The notes under the pieces: model-generated
Database searches by the model: none
The model's input: the letters and a program-made list of their open reading frames with translations, nothing else
Told to the model about the DNA's origin: nothing
Program-made: the position numbers and the translations under genes
Source: Flavobacterium sp. LC2016-01
Lineage (GTDB): Bacteria; Bacteroidota; Bacteroidia; Flavobacteriales; Flavobacteriaceae
Assembly: GCF_009711135.1 (NCBI RefSeq)
Contig: NZ_WMIC01000001.1
Span: 620,001 to 684,000 of the forward strand
Direction: 5' to 3'
DNA: 64,000 bases
Shown here: piece by piece, positions 45,120 through 53,832 of the stretch
Position numbering within the stretch: the first letter of the stretch is position 1
How the letters are laid out: each line of letters opens with the position of its first letter

Positions 45120-46028
45120 TTAAATTCTAAAAATACCGCCTACAGCAACAATCCTCTGAAAGAATAAGAAATGTTGTGTCGCTTTATCGTCGCTGCTAAG
45201 AGTAGTTCTAATATCTTTCATATCGATATAACCGCCTTTCAACTCACCTTGAAGGTAAAAATGTTTAAAGAAAGTAAAGTTGATTCCCGCTTTTGCAGAC
45301 ACACCAAAACCAGAAATATGGAAATCATCATGACGTTCCATTCCTAATAAAGTTGTATTTGTTTTTGGGTATAAAACTCCACCTCCTACACCTTCAGTTA
45401 AATTAATCTGAACTTTATCGATATTTGGCAAACCAAACCATTTCGAAATATCGTCATGTCTGGAAACCTCAGTATTAATATAATTCAAACCATCTGTATG
45501 TTCGTACATTAAAAAAGCAGGAGGATTTCCTTGAGCGACACCTTTATCATAACCACCTTCTATAGCGCCATTTTGAGACATATCTACAGGAGTATTATTA
45601 TAAACTCCGTTGTAGTAAGATCCAGGTTGATCAGCAGGTAAATTAATAGTACCAGTAACATTAGCCGTTTGATTCTGAGTCATCACATATTTCATGTGAT
45701 CCCAGCCAACAGCAACGCTGTAATGATCGTTAATGAAATATCCCATTCTAAAGTTAGTCTGAGGGATAGTCATATTTGCCGGATTGATGTAATCGACATG
45801 ATATCCTTTTGGTTTATCGTGAGAAGCCATATCAGCAACTGTAAAGTTGTAATCTTTCCCTCTGAAATTCACATCAGATTTTGTGTAGCTGTCTCTGTTT
45901 CCTCCCCATGAAATAAAGAATTTACCTTTGTTGTGAGCAGTGTATTTATCTTGAACCGGAATTTCGTCCTGTGCATAAGTGTTTAATGAAACACAAGCAA
46001 GAAAGAAAAATAAAATTTTTGTTTTCAA
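45120..46028 (-). CDS. Exported outer-membrane beta-barrel-like protein
   Basis: 302 residues with a signal peptide (ending SLNTYAQ). The body has repeated beta-type stretches (FFISWGGNRDSYTKSDVNF, HYSVAVGWDHMKYVM, FGVSAKAGINFTFF, FYLQGELKGGYIDMKDI) and ends RIVAVGGIFRI, typical of small porin-like barrels. No family was recognised. 20 bases downstream of kdsA on the same strand, so the two may be co-transcribed. Confidence 0.65.
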   Translation of the reverse strand: MKTKILFFFLACVSLNTYAQDEIPVQDKYTAHNKGKFFISWGGNRDSYTKSDVNFRGKDYNFTVADMASHDKPKGYHVDYINPANMTIPQTNFRMGYFINDHYSVAVGWDHMKYVMTQNQTANVTGTINLPADQPGSYYNGVYNNTPVDMSQNGAIEGGYDKGVAQGNPPAFLMYEHTDGLNYINTEVSRHDDISKWFGLPNIDKVQINLTEGVGGGVLYPKTNTTLLGMERHDDFHISGFGVSAKAGINFTFFKHFYLQGELKGGYIDMKDIRTTLSSDDKATQHFLFFQRIVAVGGIFRI

Positions 46029-46048
46029 AGAACTTAAGTGTTATAAAT

Positions 46049-46867
46049 TTAGAATGAGTTAACCGTTTTTCTGATAGCCACTAATTTTGTCATCAGGCCT
46101 TCAAAATAGTCTAAATGAAGCATGTTAGCGCCATCGCTTTTTGCATTTGCAGGATCAAAGTGAGTTTCGATAAAAATACCATCCACACCAACAGCAATAC
46201 CAGCTTTAGCAACTGTTTCGATCATATCTGGTCTTCCTCCAGTTACACCTGCAGTTTGATTAGGCTGTTGTAAAGAATGTGTCACGTCTAGAACCGTAGA
46301 TGCATATTGCTGCATAGTAGGAATCCCTCTAAAATCAACAATCATGTCTTGGTAACCAAACATAGTACCGCGATCTGTAACCATAACATTTTCGTTATTA
46401 CAATCTAGTACTTTTTGAACCGCATGTTTCATGCTTTCCGGACTCATAAATTGTCCTTTTTTCAAGTTTACTACTTTTCCAGTATTCGCTGCAGCCACAA
46501 CAAGGTCAGTCTGACGAACTAAAAATGCAGGAATTTGTAAAACATCAACATATTGAGCTGCCATATCAGCATCCTCATTGGTATGAATATCAGTAACAGT
46601 TGGAACATGAAAAGTTTCTGAAACTTTTCTTAAAATTTTCAAAGCTTTTTCGTCACCAATTCCAGAGAAACTGTCAATTCTAGAACGGTTTGCTTTTTTA
46701 AAAGATCCTTTAAATACATAAGGAATCTGAAGTTTGTCGGTAATACCAACTAATTTTTCAGCAATTCTTAGCGCCATTTCTTCTCCTTCGATCGCACAAG
46801 GCCCCGCCAATAAAAAGAAATTTCCGCTGTCAGTATGCTTAATTTGTGGAATATGTTGTATGTTCAT
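46049..46867 (-). CDS. kdsA: 3-deoxy-8-phosphooctulonate (KDO-8-P) synthase
   Basis: Condenses phosphoenolpyruvate and arabinose 5-phosphate to KDO 8-phosphate for the LPS inner core. 272 residues with FFLLAGPCAIEGEEMALRIAE, VFKGSFKKANRSR, the block TDIHTNEDADMAAQYVDVLQIPAFLVRQTDL and the late motif IFIETHFDPANAKSDGANML. Length and motifs are complete. Confirms a Gram-negative, LPS-making host. Confidence 0.97.
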   Translation of the reverse strand: MNIQHIPQIKHTDSGNFFLLAGPCAIEGEEMALRIAEKLVGITDKLQIPYVFKGSFKKANRSRIDSFSGIGDEKALKILRKVSETFHVPTVTDIHTNEDADMAAQYVDVLQIPAFLVRQTDLVVAAANTGKVVNLKKGQFMSPESMKHAVQKVLDCNNENVMVTDRGTMFGYQDMIVDFRGIPTMQQYASTVLDVTHSLQQPNQTAGVTGGRPDMIETVAKAGIAVGVDGIFIETHFDPANAKSDGANMLHLDYFEGLMTKLVAIRKTVNSF

Positions 46868-46942
46868 AATATGATTTTTTGACAGTGCAAAGGTAGTTAT
46901 GATTTGTGAGTTTCGAATGAAGATTTAAGAAATTTTTATGAA

Positions 46943-47086
46943 GCTAATCCTGCTATCCGTTTCAATATTTTGCTCTTAAACTTTTTTTTCCAAAGTCTGT
47001 TCAGGAGCTTCCTTTGGTCGCTCTGCCCAGCCAGTAAAAAATAAGTTTAAGAGCAAAATGATTTCCACTGCTATCAGGGCTAGGAA
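46943..47086. repeat. Structured intergenic element with 17-bp perfect arms and CTGCTATC direct repeats
   Basis: Perfect complementary arms ATTTTGCTCTTAAACTT (46967-46983) and 47043-47059 enclose 59 bases that contain GGAGCTTCC and a GC-rich stretch. Outside the arms CTGCTATC occurs in direct orientation on both sides (46950-46957 and 47068-47075). It is noncoding on both strands and sits upstream of kdsA. Confidence 0.6.
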
Positions 47087-47110
47087 TTAGTGGAATTACG
47101 ATAATTTAAG

Positions 47111-47917
47111 TTAATTAAAGATTTCTAAATCTTTCAAACTAAACTCATTTTCAAGAACCGTTTTCAAATCATTATCTTCAAAATAAGCAATTTCTGTTTT
47201 ACCATTTATTATCGATTTTACTGAATTTTTAAACAGTATTTTTTTGCCTAATGGATTTTGCAAAACAACAATTAAGTTTTGAGTAAAAAAGGAATCTGGA
47301 TGAGAGTAATTATAATAATTGGCAGGTTTAAAATCGATCCATCTTTGAGGTGTTAAGCCAAAAGAATACAAATTTGACCATTCTTTCCCAATTAAAATTT
47401 GAAGCAAATATTCGTCATCCTCAGTTTTGATTAAAGTAAATATATCAGAGTCATGCTGAATTTCTTTTCCAACTTCACTCAACTTTAAAGGTTCACGGAT
47501 ACTATTTCCGCCAAAACCCAAATCAATCAAATAATCTTCATTTTCAATAGTTGCAATAATGCCAAAATGTGTTTTTGCATTTTCTCCGGGATTTACCATT
47601 GGTCGCGCAGCAATATAATAATGCGGCACTCCAATTTCTTGAAGAGCTAAAGAAAATATTCCATTAATCTGATAACAGTATCCGCCACGCTTTTTATGAA
47701 TGATTTGATCAACAATATCATCACCAGCAAGAGAAATAATTTTTCCAGCTTGAACATCAATGTTTTCAAAAGGAACAGTAAATAACTGAGATTGCATTAA
47801 TTTTTTGATGCCTGAGATATTCAATTCAATTTCTCCTGAAAATTTAATTCTGTCTAAATATTGTTGTAGATTGAAACTTGAAGATTCAATTTTATAGTGA
47901 TTTTTTGATTGTGTCAT
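47111..47917 (-). CDS. nat: Arylamine N-acetyltransferase
   Basis: Transfers acetyl from acetyl-CoA to arylamines or hydrazines. 268 residues with the Cys-His-Asp triad: Cys81 in RGGYCYQINGIFSLAL, His in KTHFGIIA and Asp in YLIDLGFGG. The N-terminal helical block (FTVPFENIDVQAG) is also typical. Lies between kdsA and a HEPN protein gene, in what may be a variable spot. Confidence 0.93.
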   Translation of the reverse strand: MTQSKNHYKIESSSFNLQQYLDRIKFSGEIELNISGIKKLMQSQLFTVPFENIDVQAGKIISLAGDDIVDQIIHKKRGGYCYQINGIFSLALQEIGVPHYYIAARPMVNPGENAKTHFGIIATIENEDYLIDLGFGGNSIREPLKLSEVGKEIQHDSDIFTLIKTEDDEYLLQILIGKEWSNLYSFGLTPQRWIDFKPANYYNYSHPDSFFTQNLIVVLQNPLGKKILFKNSVKSIINGKTEIAYFEDNDLKTVLENEFSLKDLEIFN

Positions 47918-48015
47918 TATTTCTAGTCATTTTCATTAATTATAAAGATAATGAATCTAATATTTATTTTCGAGACTTTCTCTAATCACTAGCGTAAGCG
48001 CAATTATTGTATAAG

Positions 48016-49929
48016 TTATTTTTTATCTTCAAACATATTAACTTTTCCTCTTTCTAGTTCAAGGAGAAAATGCTCTTTGTTTAGAAATAATTGTATCATT
48101 AAATTAGAAAGTTCATTATCATTAACACTCAATTCTTGAATTAATTTTCTAATTAATGTTCCAGAATAATCTCTAATTTTCCACACAAAATATGGCAATA
48201 AAGCATTATCAAAGTGGGCATTGTGAACGATTAAATTTCTAAATCTATATATCATGAGCACATCACTCTCAATGAGTTCAATTTGCATTTCTATAGTTTT
48301 TTTAGTGAATTTTGAATCCTTATAAAAGGAAATTAAATTTTCTATTTTTTGTAATATGAACAAGTCAGTTTCGTGTTCTTTTATTTCTTCTAATGAATCT
48401 ATGAATTTTTCTAAATAAATAGTTTTCCCTGCATTTACTGCTAAGTTTGCTTTTAAAATGACTTCGTCTGGTAATTTTTTTGCTGTTGAAAAACGTTGGT
48501 TAGCAATTTGATTTTCATAATGACGATATAATTCCCATCCATAATCATAAATATAATTAAAAATTTGTGTAGATGAAATTACTTCTTGTATCAAGTGAAT
48601 TTTTCGCTTTTTTTTGCTATTTAAAACATCATTTAATATATCAAATTCTAAATTAAATAAGTTTTCGATTGCAATCCAGTAATTAAGCATCTTGTCTTCT
48701 TGCTTTATTGACTGCTCTGCTTTACTGTACCAATGGATGGCATTTAATAATTTTGAGTGACCTTTTTTATGTTGTTTTTTATCACTCCATAAAAATGAAA
48801 AATCATTTAGACTATTTAAATCTTTTTCGAAATCATTTAAAATTAAAGAGTCCCGAAACTTTATGTGATTTTCTCTTTTATTAAGACCCCATGACGAAAA
48901 AATACGTTCACCATTTTTTACTATTATATAATTTGAGGAATCTATTTCAATCTCAGTTTTTGTTTTGAAATGGCAAGAAATTAAATCTAGGGCATTTTCA
49001 AGTTTTGTTAATGCATTAATTAAGGAAGATTTAGGAGAGAGGTATTCAATTTCAACTGACGCTTGAATAAATCTCTCGGATGAATTATTATTTCTTCCTT
49101 GTATGTCTTCATCATTAATTCCTCTTTCACTTGTAATAAATCGTTTGTTTTCTAATGAATACAAAGTAATTCCTCCAATTTCAATGTTGATAGAACCCTT
49201 CAGTCCTTTAACAACAAAAATATAATTAGCTTTTTCTTTTGTTTTATAAAAATATTGTAAAAATGAATGAATTCGGTCTTTAGTCTCTAATTTATCCATC
49301 AAAAAAATAATATCTTCATCATATTTAGATTGATTGAAAATACCGTTTTCATTGATGTATTTTTGCTCATCTAAATTATGTGGATAATTTGTATTAACAA
49401 TTCCAGAAACTTTTTTATAATCAGAAAATATATTTTCTGCGAATTTTTTAATATCTTCTAATACGTAACCTTTTTTTATAAATTCAACGATTATACTTTG
49501 GGTTAAGTAATTTATAGAATCTATAAAGTTTATTGATATTTCTTCATCTTTGCTGAGTTCTATATTTAAAATTTCTAAACAAGAATTAAAATACAAACCT
49601 TCTTGGAATTCATTTTTTATTTTTTTTGAAGTTTCAAGGATATAATGATTTCTTTCAGAATTAAAAATTGATCTTAAAATTTTGAAACTTGATTTGAAAT
49701 TATTTTTAACAATAATATCATTGTCTATATAAAATGATAATTTCTTATAAAAATAAGCTCTATTATCTAAATTCTGAAATGAGTTTTCTTCTATTTCTGT
49801 AATAATGTCTTCAACCAATATATGCGGACTATATAATGACAATCCATATGATTTTTTTAAAAAGTTAGAAATTAAATCTTCCCACAAATTAATCCAAAAC
49901 TCGATCCTATTATTAATATTGTCAGACAT
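48016..49929 (-). CDS. Large HEPN (ApeA-like) protein, candidate defence ribonuclease
   Basis: 637 residues, very AT-rich. The first 380 residues match nothing I recognise. From about 395 a HEPN-like helical domain is visible: KLLNAIHWYSKAEQSIKQEDKMLNYWIAIENLFNLE, then a long helical stretch, and the motif RNLIVH (Arg564 to His569), an exact RxxxxH catalytic motif of HEPN ribonucleases. The W-x-A-x-E-x-L segment resembles ApeA-type HEPN proteins. A single-gene abortive-infection or RNase role is inferred. The flanking genes are unrelated metabolic genes. Confidence 0.65.
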   Translation of the reverse strand: MSDNINNRIEFWINLWEDLISNFLKKSYGLSLYSPHILVEDIITEIEENSFQNLDNRAYFYKKLSFYIDNDIIVKNNFKSSFKILRSIFNSERNHYILETSKKIKNEFQEGLYFNSCLEILNIELSKDEEISINFIDSINYLTQSIIVEFIKKGYVLEDIKKFAENIFSDYKKVSGIVNTNYPHNLDEQKYINENGIFNQSKYDEDIIFLMDKLETKDRIHSFLQYFYKTKEKANYIFVVKGLKGSINIEIGGITLYSLENKRFITSERGINDEDIQGRNNNSSERFIQASVEIEYLSPKSSLINALTKLENALDLISCHFKTKTEIEIDSSNYIIVKNGERIFSSWGLNKRENHIKFRDSLILNDFEKDLNSLNDFSFLWSDKKQHKKGHSKLLNAIHWYSKAEQSIKQEDKMLNYWIAIENLFNLEFDILNDVLNSKKKRKIHLIQEVISSTQIFNYIYDYGWELYRHYENQIANQRFSTAKKLPDEVILKANLAVNAGKTIYLEKFIDSLEEIKEHETDLFILQKIENLISFYKDSKFTKKTIEMQIELIESDVLMIYRFRNLIVHNAHFDNALLPYFVWKIRDYSGTLIRKLIQELSVNDNELSNLMIQLFLNKEHFLLELERGKVNMFEDKK

Positions 49930-49960
49930 TAATTTGAATGTTTTATGTTGAAACTATATT

Positions 49961-50413
49961 TTACTCTTTCTTCAAACCCAATCCCATCGGTACCATTAAA
50001 ATTCCTTTTTCATAAATATTCAAATAAAGTGTAATTGGTTTCTTTTGACCTTCCCAAGTTAATTCATATACATTTAAAAATCCAGCTCCCATATCGCTTC
50101 TTTTGGTTGGAAAAGGACAACAGGTTTCTAAGCGTTTATACGTGATTTTTTCACCATTTGGACCAGTAAGAGCGTTTAGGAAACGAGTTTCGTTTAAGGC
50201 TTCATCTTTGGTGTTTCTGTAGAAAATATTTATCGGATAATCGGGATGGTAGCCATATTTTTTGTCTTTGGCAAAAAGCGTAATGGCGAACGTATTGTCT
50301 TTCTTCAAAATTAAATCGGGAGCATTGTCATCTACATTTTTCAATGTCGATTTAGTACTCACGCAAGAGGATGCAGTAATTAATAAAATTAAAAAAAAGA
50401 ATATTCTTTTCAT
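49961..50413 (-). CDS. Small lipoprotein near kdsA, function unknown
   Basis: About 150 residues from MKRIFFFLILLITASSC, a clear lipobox; an upstream ATG at 50434 would add seven residues. Conserved core: DDNAPDLILKKDNTFAITLFAKDKKYGYHPDYPINIFY, ALTGPNGEKITYKRLETCCPFPT and GAGFLNVYELTWEGQ. Proteins like this are, to my knowledge, sometimes labelled 2-dehydro-3-deoxyphosphooctonate aldolase, but the sequence has no aldolase barrel and is exported, so that name is not credible. The CCPFPT pair may form a disulfide or bind metal. Confidence 0.65.
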   Translation of the reverse strand: MKRIFFFLILLITASSCVSTKSTLKNVDDNAPDLILKKDNTFAITLFAKDKKYGYHPDYPINIFYRNTKDEALNETRFLNALTGPNGEKITYKRLETCCPFPTKRSDMGAGFLNVYELTWEGQKKPITLYLNIYEKGILMVPMGLGLKKE

Positions 50414-50525
50414 GATTTGTATTGTTTTGGTCATGCAAATTTAAAAGGTTTTTTCCGTCACTCCTAAGAGCTATCAGATAAATAATTCTAAAGATTTAAA
50501 AACTCAGAAATCTATTTAAAAAACA

Positions 50526-51203
50526 TTATTCTGCCTTTTTTGGATTTAGTTTTAATATACCAATTACAATCAGATATTGTGCCACAAGATACGTCAGCAT
50601 AATAAAAAACGAACTTTTTTCAATTGGCGAGTAGAATTTGTTTACAGCCAAAATACTATCTGAAATTACAAACACAATCGCACCTAAAAAAACATATAAA
50701 TTCCCTGGTTTTTTCCATATTAAATAGCCATTAAAAGCAAATAAAAGCATTATTGAAATGACAGTAGCATACACAATTACTGGAATTTTTAAATCGCCTA
50801 AAGAAGGCAGTAAAACAGAAAGCATTCCGATTAAATATAAGCCAATAACAACGCTTCCAATTGCGAAAAAAACTAAGTTTCTTTTGATTTCGCCTTTATT
50901 TTGTCTGTTGAATAAAACGCAATATGTAATATGTGAGATCAGGAACGAAACTAATCCTAAAATAAAATAGATTTCACCTAAATCTGTAAAAAGCAAGATA
51001 ACATCGCCAATCCATGAAAATAGCAAAGCAAGAAGCAAAATGTTTTTTGTTGGAAAATTTGGGTGAAAATAAATTCCAAAACTCAATAACGGAATCAGTA
51101 TTGGCTTTAAAAATAAATCTAAATTTTCATAGCCTAAAAACAAGATAAGAAGATAAATGAAGCTAAAAGCGCTGTAAATTTTATAGTAGGTGGCGTTTCT
51201 CAT
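50526..51203 (-). CDS. Lysoplasmalogenase-like YhhN family membrane protein
   Basis: 225 residues with seven to eight TM segments and YhhN family motifs: LLALLFSWIGDVILLF, LGLVSFLISHITYCVLF and GAIVFVISDSILAVNKF (conserved Asp residues in the membrane). The family hydrolyses or hydrates vinyl-ether lysolipids in animals (TMEM86). The bacterial substrate is not certain. 6 bases downstream of the fatty-acid hydroxylase-like gene, so likely one operon for ether-lipid or fatty-acid handling. Confidence 0.88.
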   Translation of the reverse strand: MRNATYYKIYSAFSFIYLLILFLGYENLDLFLKPILIPLLSFGIYFHPNFPTKNILLLALLFSWIGDVILLFTDLGEIYFILGLVSFLISHITYCVLFNRQNKGEIKRNLVFFAIGSVVIGLYLIGMLSVLLPSLGDLKIPVIVYATVISIMLLFAFNGYLIWKKPGNLYVFLGAIVFVISDSILAVNKFYSPIEKSSFFIMLTYLVAQYLIVIGILKLNPKKAE

Positions 51204-51209
51204 AAATGG

Positions 51210-52481
51210 TTATAAATTAGCGGTTTGGGTCATTGGTCTTTTAAAATCTATAGTAACAAAATAAATTGTGGTTAAAAAGGATAAAGTCAAATAGACTAAA
51301 ATGATATAATTGCCTGCTGGAAAGATAGTATTTAAACCGAACCAGTCGCCATAATATACTATAATACCGCTGACAACTGCAAAACGCAGTCCTTCCCAAA
51401 AAATGGCATATTTATTTTTGTCCATCAATTCGGTGTAACTGTAAATCGTGATCAGAATAAAAAAGCCATAGACAAAGATATTTGGAAGACCAATTTTAGC
51501 AATATTGTCAAATAGATAACTTACAAACAAAAGCGTAATTAACATTTGTGTAACCGACCAATATATTAGTTTTTGAGAATTTTGCGTGCCGTATTTGTCA
51601 AAAGAAAAAACATTTTCAATTTTGTTTACAGGATATTTTTCTTCAAAATTTTCAGGACGCCAGCCCGTTGGTTTAAACCAGATAGTGAATTTATCTTTCC
51701 AATTTTCAGCACGCCAAGCATCTTTAATCAGTAAGGTTAAATGCTGAAAATTGATTTTTACAGGATTCCAAGTATTTGCAGGTCTTGTAATTCCATAAAC
51801 AGGCGGAACATCATCTAATTCGGCCTGAAAAGTTCCGAAAAGCTTATCCCAGAAAATAAAAATCTGTGAATGGTTTTTGTCTAAATATTCTGGATTTATG
51901 GCATGGTGCACGCGATGATGCGAAGGTGTAACAATTATATGTTCTAAAATCCCCATTTTTTTGATGTGTTTGGTATGATACCAAAACTGTAAAAACAAAT
52001 GAAGCGGCAACGTAATTGCGATTACAGAAGCTGGAACTCCAAGAAGCGCAGCAGGAATCAGCAAAAAAGTAAAAAGATTGACTAAACTCGCAATGGGCTG
52101 ACGAAGCGCACAGGCCAAATTAAATTCTTCACTGCTATGATGAATTGCATGTTTGTTCCAAAGAAAATTGATTTGATGTGCCAGACGATGGCTCCAATAA
52201 CCATAAAAATCAATAACAAAAAAGGCTATAAAATAGGAGATAACGCTTGGTTCTAAATGCTGTATGGCTATTTTTGAAACCAGCCATTCATACGAAAGAA
52301 AAGTAATGCTCAGTCCCAAAACGTCTTTGACTGAATTAGTAATTCCGGAACTGATACTCGATACGCTGTCTATTAAAGGCGCAGTATCGTTTTTTTTATA
52401 AATGCCGTATAACTTTTCAATTACAATTAAAGTTAAAAAGACCGGCATGGCAATAATTAGTATTTTTCCGTATTCTTCCAT
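51210..52481 (-). CDS. Sterol desaturase/fatty acid hydroxylase family membrane protein
   Basis: 423 residues with about eight TM segments. The di-iron histidine boxes are intact: HRLAH, HAIHHSSEEFN, then HHRVHHAINP and the late NHSQIFIFWDKLFGTFQ. Resembles alkylglycerol mono-oxygenase/TMEM195-type bacterial members. It adds hydroxyl groups to lipid alkyl chains using oxygen. Neighbouring YhhN (lysoplasmalogenase-like) supports an ether-lipid link, as these two occur together in alkylglycerol/plasmalogen metabolism. Confidence 0.9.
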   Translation of the reverse strand: MEEYGKILIIAMPVFLTLIVIEKLYGIYKKNDTAPLIDSVSSISSGITNSVKDVLGLSITFLSYEWLVSKIAIQHLEPSVISYFIAFFVIDFYGYWSHRLAHQINFLWNKHAIHHSSEEFNLACALRQPIASLVNLFTFLLIPAALLGVPASVIAITLPLHLFLQFWYHTKHIKKMGILEHIIVTPSHHRVHHAINPEYLDKNHSQIFIFWDKLFGTFQAELDDVPPVYGITRPANTWNPVKINFQHLTLLIKDAWRAENWKDKFTIWFKPTGWRPENFEEKYPVNKIENVFSFDKYGTQNSQKLIYWSVTQMLITLLFVSYLFDNIAKIGLPNIFVYGFFILITIYSYTELMDKNKYAIFWEGLRFAVVSGIIVYYGDWFGLNTIFPAGNYIILVYLTLSFLTTIYFVTIDFKRPMTQTANL

Positions 52482-52484
52482 AAA

Positions 52485-52532
52485 AAAAGCATTCTATTTT
52501 ATTCAAATATAAAATAAAATAGAATGCTTTTT
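52485..52532 (-). terminator. Terminator downstream of clpS
   Basis: Perfect 20-bp stem (52485-52504 with 52513-52532, outer AAAAAGCATTCT) and an 8-base loop, 14 bases past the clpS stop. Confidence 0.85.
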
Positions 52533-52545
52533 AAATTATTTGCGA

Positions 52546-52821
52546 TTAAACAATTTCAGCGCTTAATCCGGCATCTAAAAGTTGTAAGCATTGCGGTTTT
52601 AACTTGTCCAGCGGACCTGTTTTTACGGTGCATTTTCCGTTGTAATGTACAATCAAGGAACATTGTTCTGCCTGTTCTGCAGTATGGCTGCACACACGCA
52701 TTAAAGTATCAATTACGTGATCAAAAGTGTTTACATCATCATTATAAACAATAATTTCGTTATTGAATACTGTTGCTTCCTTTTCGCGAACTCTTTCTCT
52801 TACTTTTTCTTTAGTACTCAT
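52546..52821 (-). CDS. clpS: ATP-dependent Clp protease adaptor ClpS
   Basis: 91 residues. Delivers N-degron substrates to ClpAP/ClpCP. Conserved core: IIVYNDDVNTFDHVIDTLMRVCSHTAEQAEQCSLIVHYNGKC, where the NDDVNTF and the hydrophobic-pocket residues are present, and a late GLSAEIV. Follows prmA by 34 bases on the same strand, an arrangement frequent in Bacteroidota (tpiA-prmA-clpS). Confidence 0.95.
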   Translation of the reverse strand: MSTKEKVRERVREKEATVFNNEIIVYNDDVNTFDHVIDTLMRVCSHTAEQAEQCSLIVHYNGKCTVKTGPLDKLKPQCLQLLDAGLSAEIV

Positions 52822-52855
52822 TTTGTCTAATTTTTGTACTTGTAATTACTTATAA

Positions 52856-53689
52856 CTAATTTACGTATTTTAATGAAACCCAATTGTTTCTCTGCAGCTT
52901 TTTAACATACGTCAGTCCTTTTTCAACGCAAGAAGCGTCAATAAATGGGATGTCTTCTTCATAAAAACCGCTGAACAATATAATTCCTTTTGGGTTTAAA
53001 GAATCAACATAAGCCTGCATGTCGTTTAACAGAATATTTCTGTTGATGTTGGCAATAATCAAATCGTATTTTTTACTAGCTAATAATGCAGCATCGCCTT
53101 CGTAAACGGTAATATGTTTGCAATTATTGCGTTCGGCATTTTCAATAGAATTTAAATAACACCAATTGTCGATATCAATTGCATCAATTGGTTCTGCACC
53201 TTTCATTTCAGCTAGAATAGCTAAGATTGCAGTTCCGCAGCCCATATCAAGTGTTTTTAAACCTTTAACATCCATTTCTAACAAATGTTGAATCATCATG
53301 TGTGTTGTTTCATGATGTCCGGTTCCAAAACTCATTTTTGGTTCAATTAAAATATCAAATTCGGCATCCGTTTTTGGGTGAAAAGGAGCGCGAACGTGGC
53401 ATTTTCCATCAACGTCAATTGGTTCAAAATTCTTTTCCCATTCTTCGTTCCAGTTAACCTGATCGATTTCTTCAATGGTATATTCAATTTTAAATTCTTC
53501 AGACTGTAAAATATAAATATCATCCAGGATATTTTCATCCCATAAATCTTTCTTTACAAAAGCCGAAATCCCATTTTCAGTTTCTGTAAAACTTTCAAAC
53601 GCTTTTTCTCCTAATTCAGCAACTAAAATTTCTGATCCTAATTCTTTCGGCTCAATTGTAAAATGATATCCTAAATATATATTCGACAT
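52856..53689 (-). CDS. prmA: Ribosomal protein L11 methyltransferase
   Basis: 277 residues. SAM-dependent methylation of lysines and the N-terminus of L11. The catalytic domain has SFGTGHHETTHMM, LKTLDMGCGTAILAILAEMKGA (SAM-binding loop) and LIIANINRNILL. The N-terminal substrate-recognition part is divergent, as usual. Separated from tpiA by a terminator; co-transcribed with clpS. Confidence 0.95.
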   Translation of the reverse strand: MSNIYLGYHFTIEPKELGSEILVAELGEKAFESFTETENGISAFVKKDLWDENILDDIYILQSEEFKIEYTIEEIDQVNWNEEWEKNFEPIDVDGKCHVRAPFHPKTDAEFDILIEPKMSFGTGHHETTHMMIQHLLEMDVKGLKTLDMGCGTAILAILAEMKGAEPIDAIDIDNWCYLNSIENAERNNCKHITVYEGDAALLASKKYDLIIANINRNILLNDMQAYVDSLNPKGIILFSGFYEEDIPFIDASCVEKGLTYVKKLQRNNWVSLKYVN

Positions 53690-53780
53690 AAATTATTTTT
53701 TTGCAAAGGTAAGAATAGAAAGCAGAAGTAGCTTATAAATCTAGAAGAACATTGATAATTTAAGAATAATTTAAAACAAA

Positions 53781-53810
53781 AAAAAGCGTTCGAATAACGA
53801 ACGCTTTTTT
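53781..53810 (-). terminator. Terminator downstream of tpiA
   Basis: Stem AAAAGCGTTCG / CGAACGCTTTT with an AATAA-type loop, flanked by an A-run and a T-run. Confidence 0.85.
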
Positions 53811-53832
53811 ATATAAGGTTTTGAAAATCTAA

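Noticed and set aside
46943..47086. Simple rho-independent terminator for the NAT gene
   Set aside because: The arms enclose a 59-base centre, too long for a normal terminator loop, and direct repeats bound the unit.
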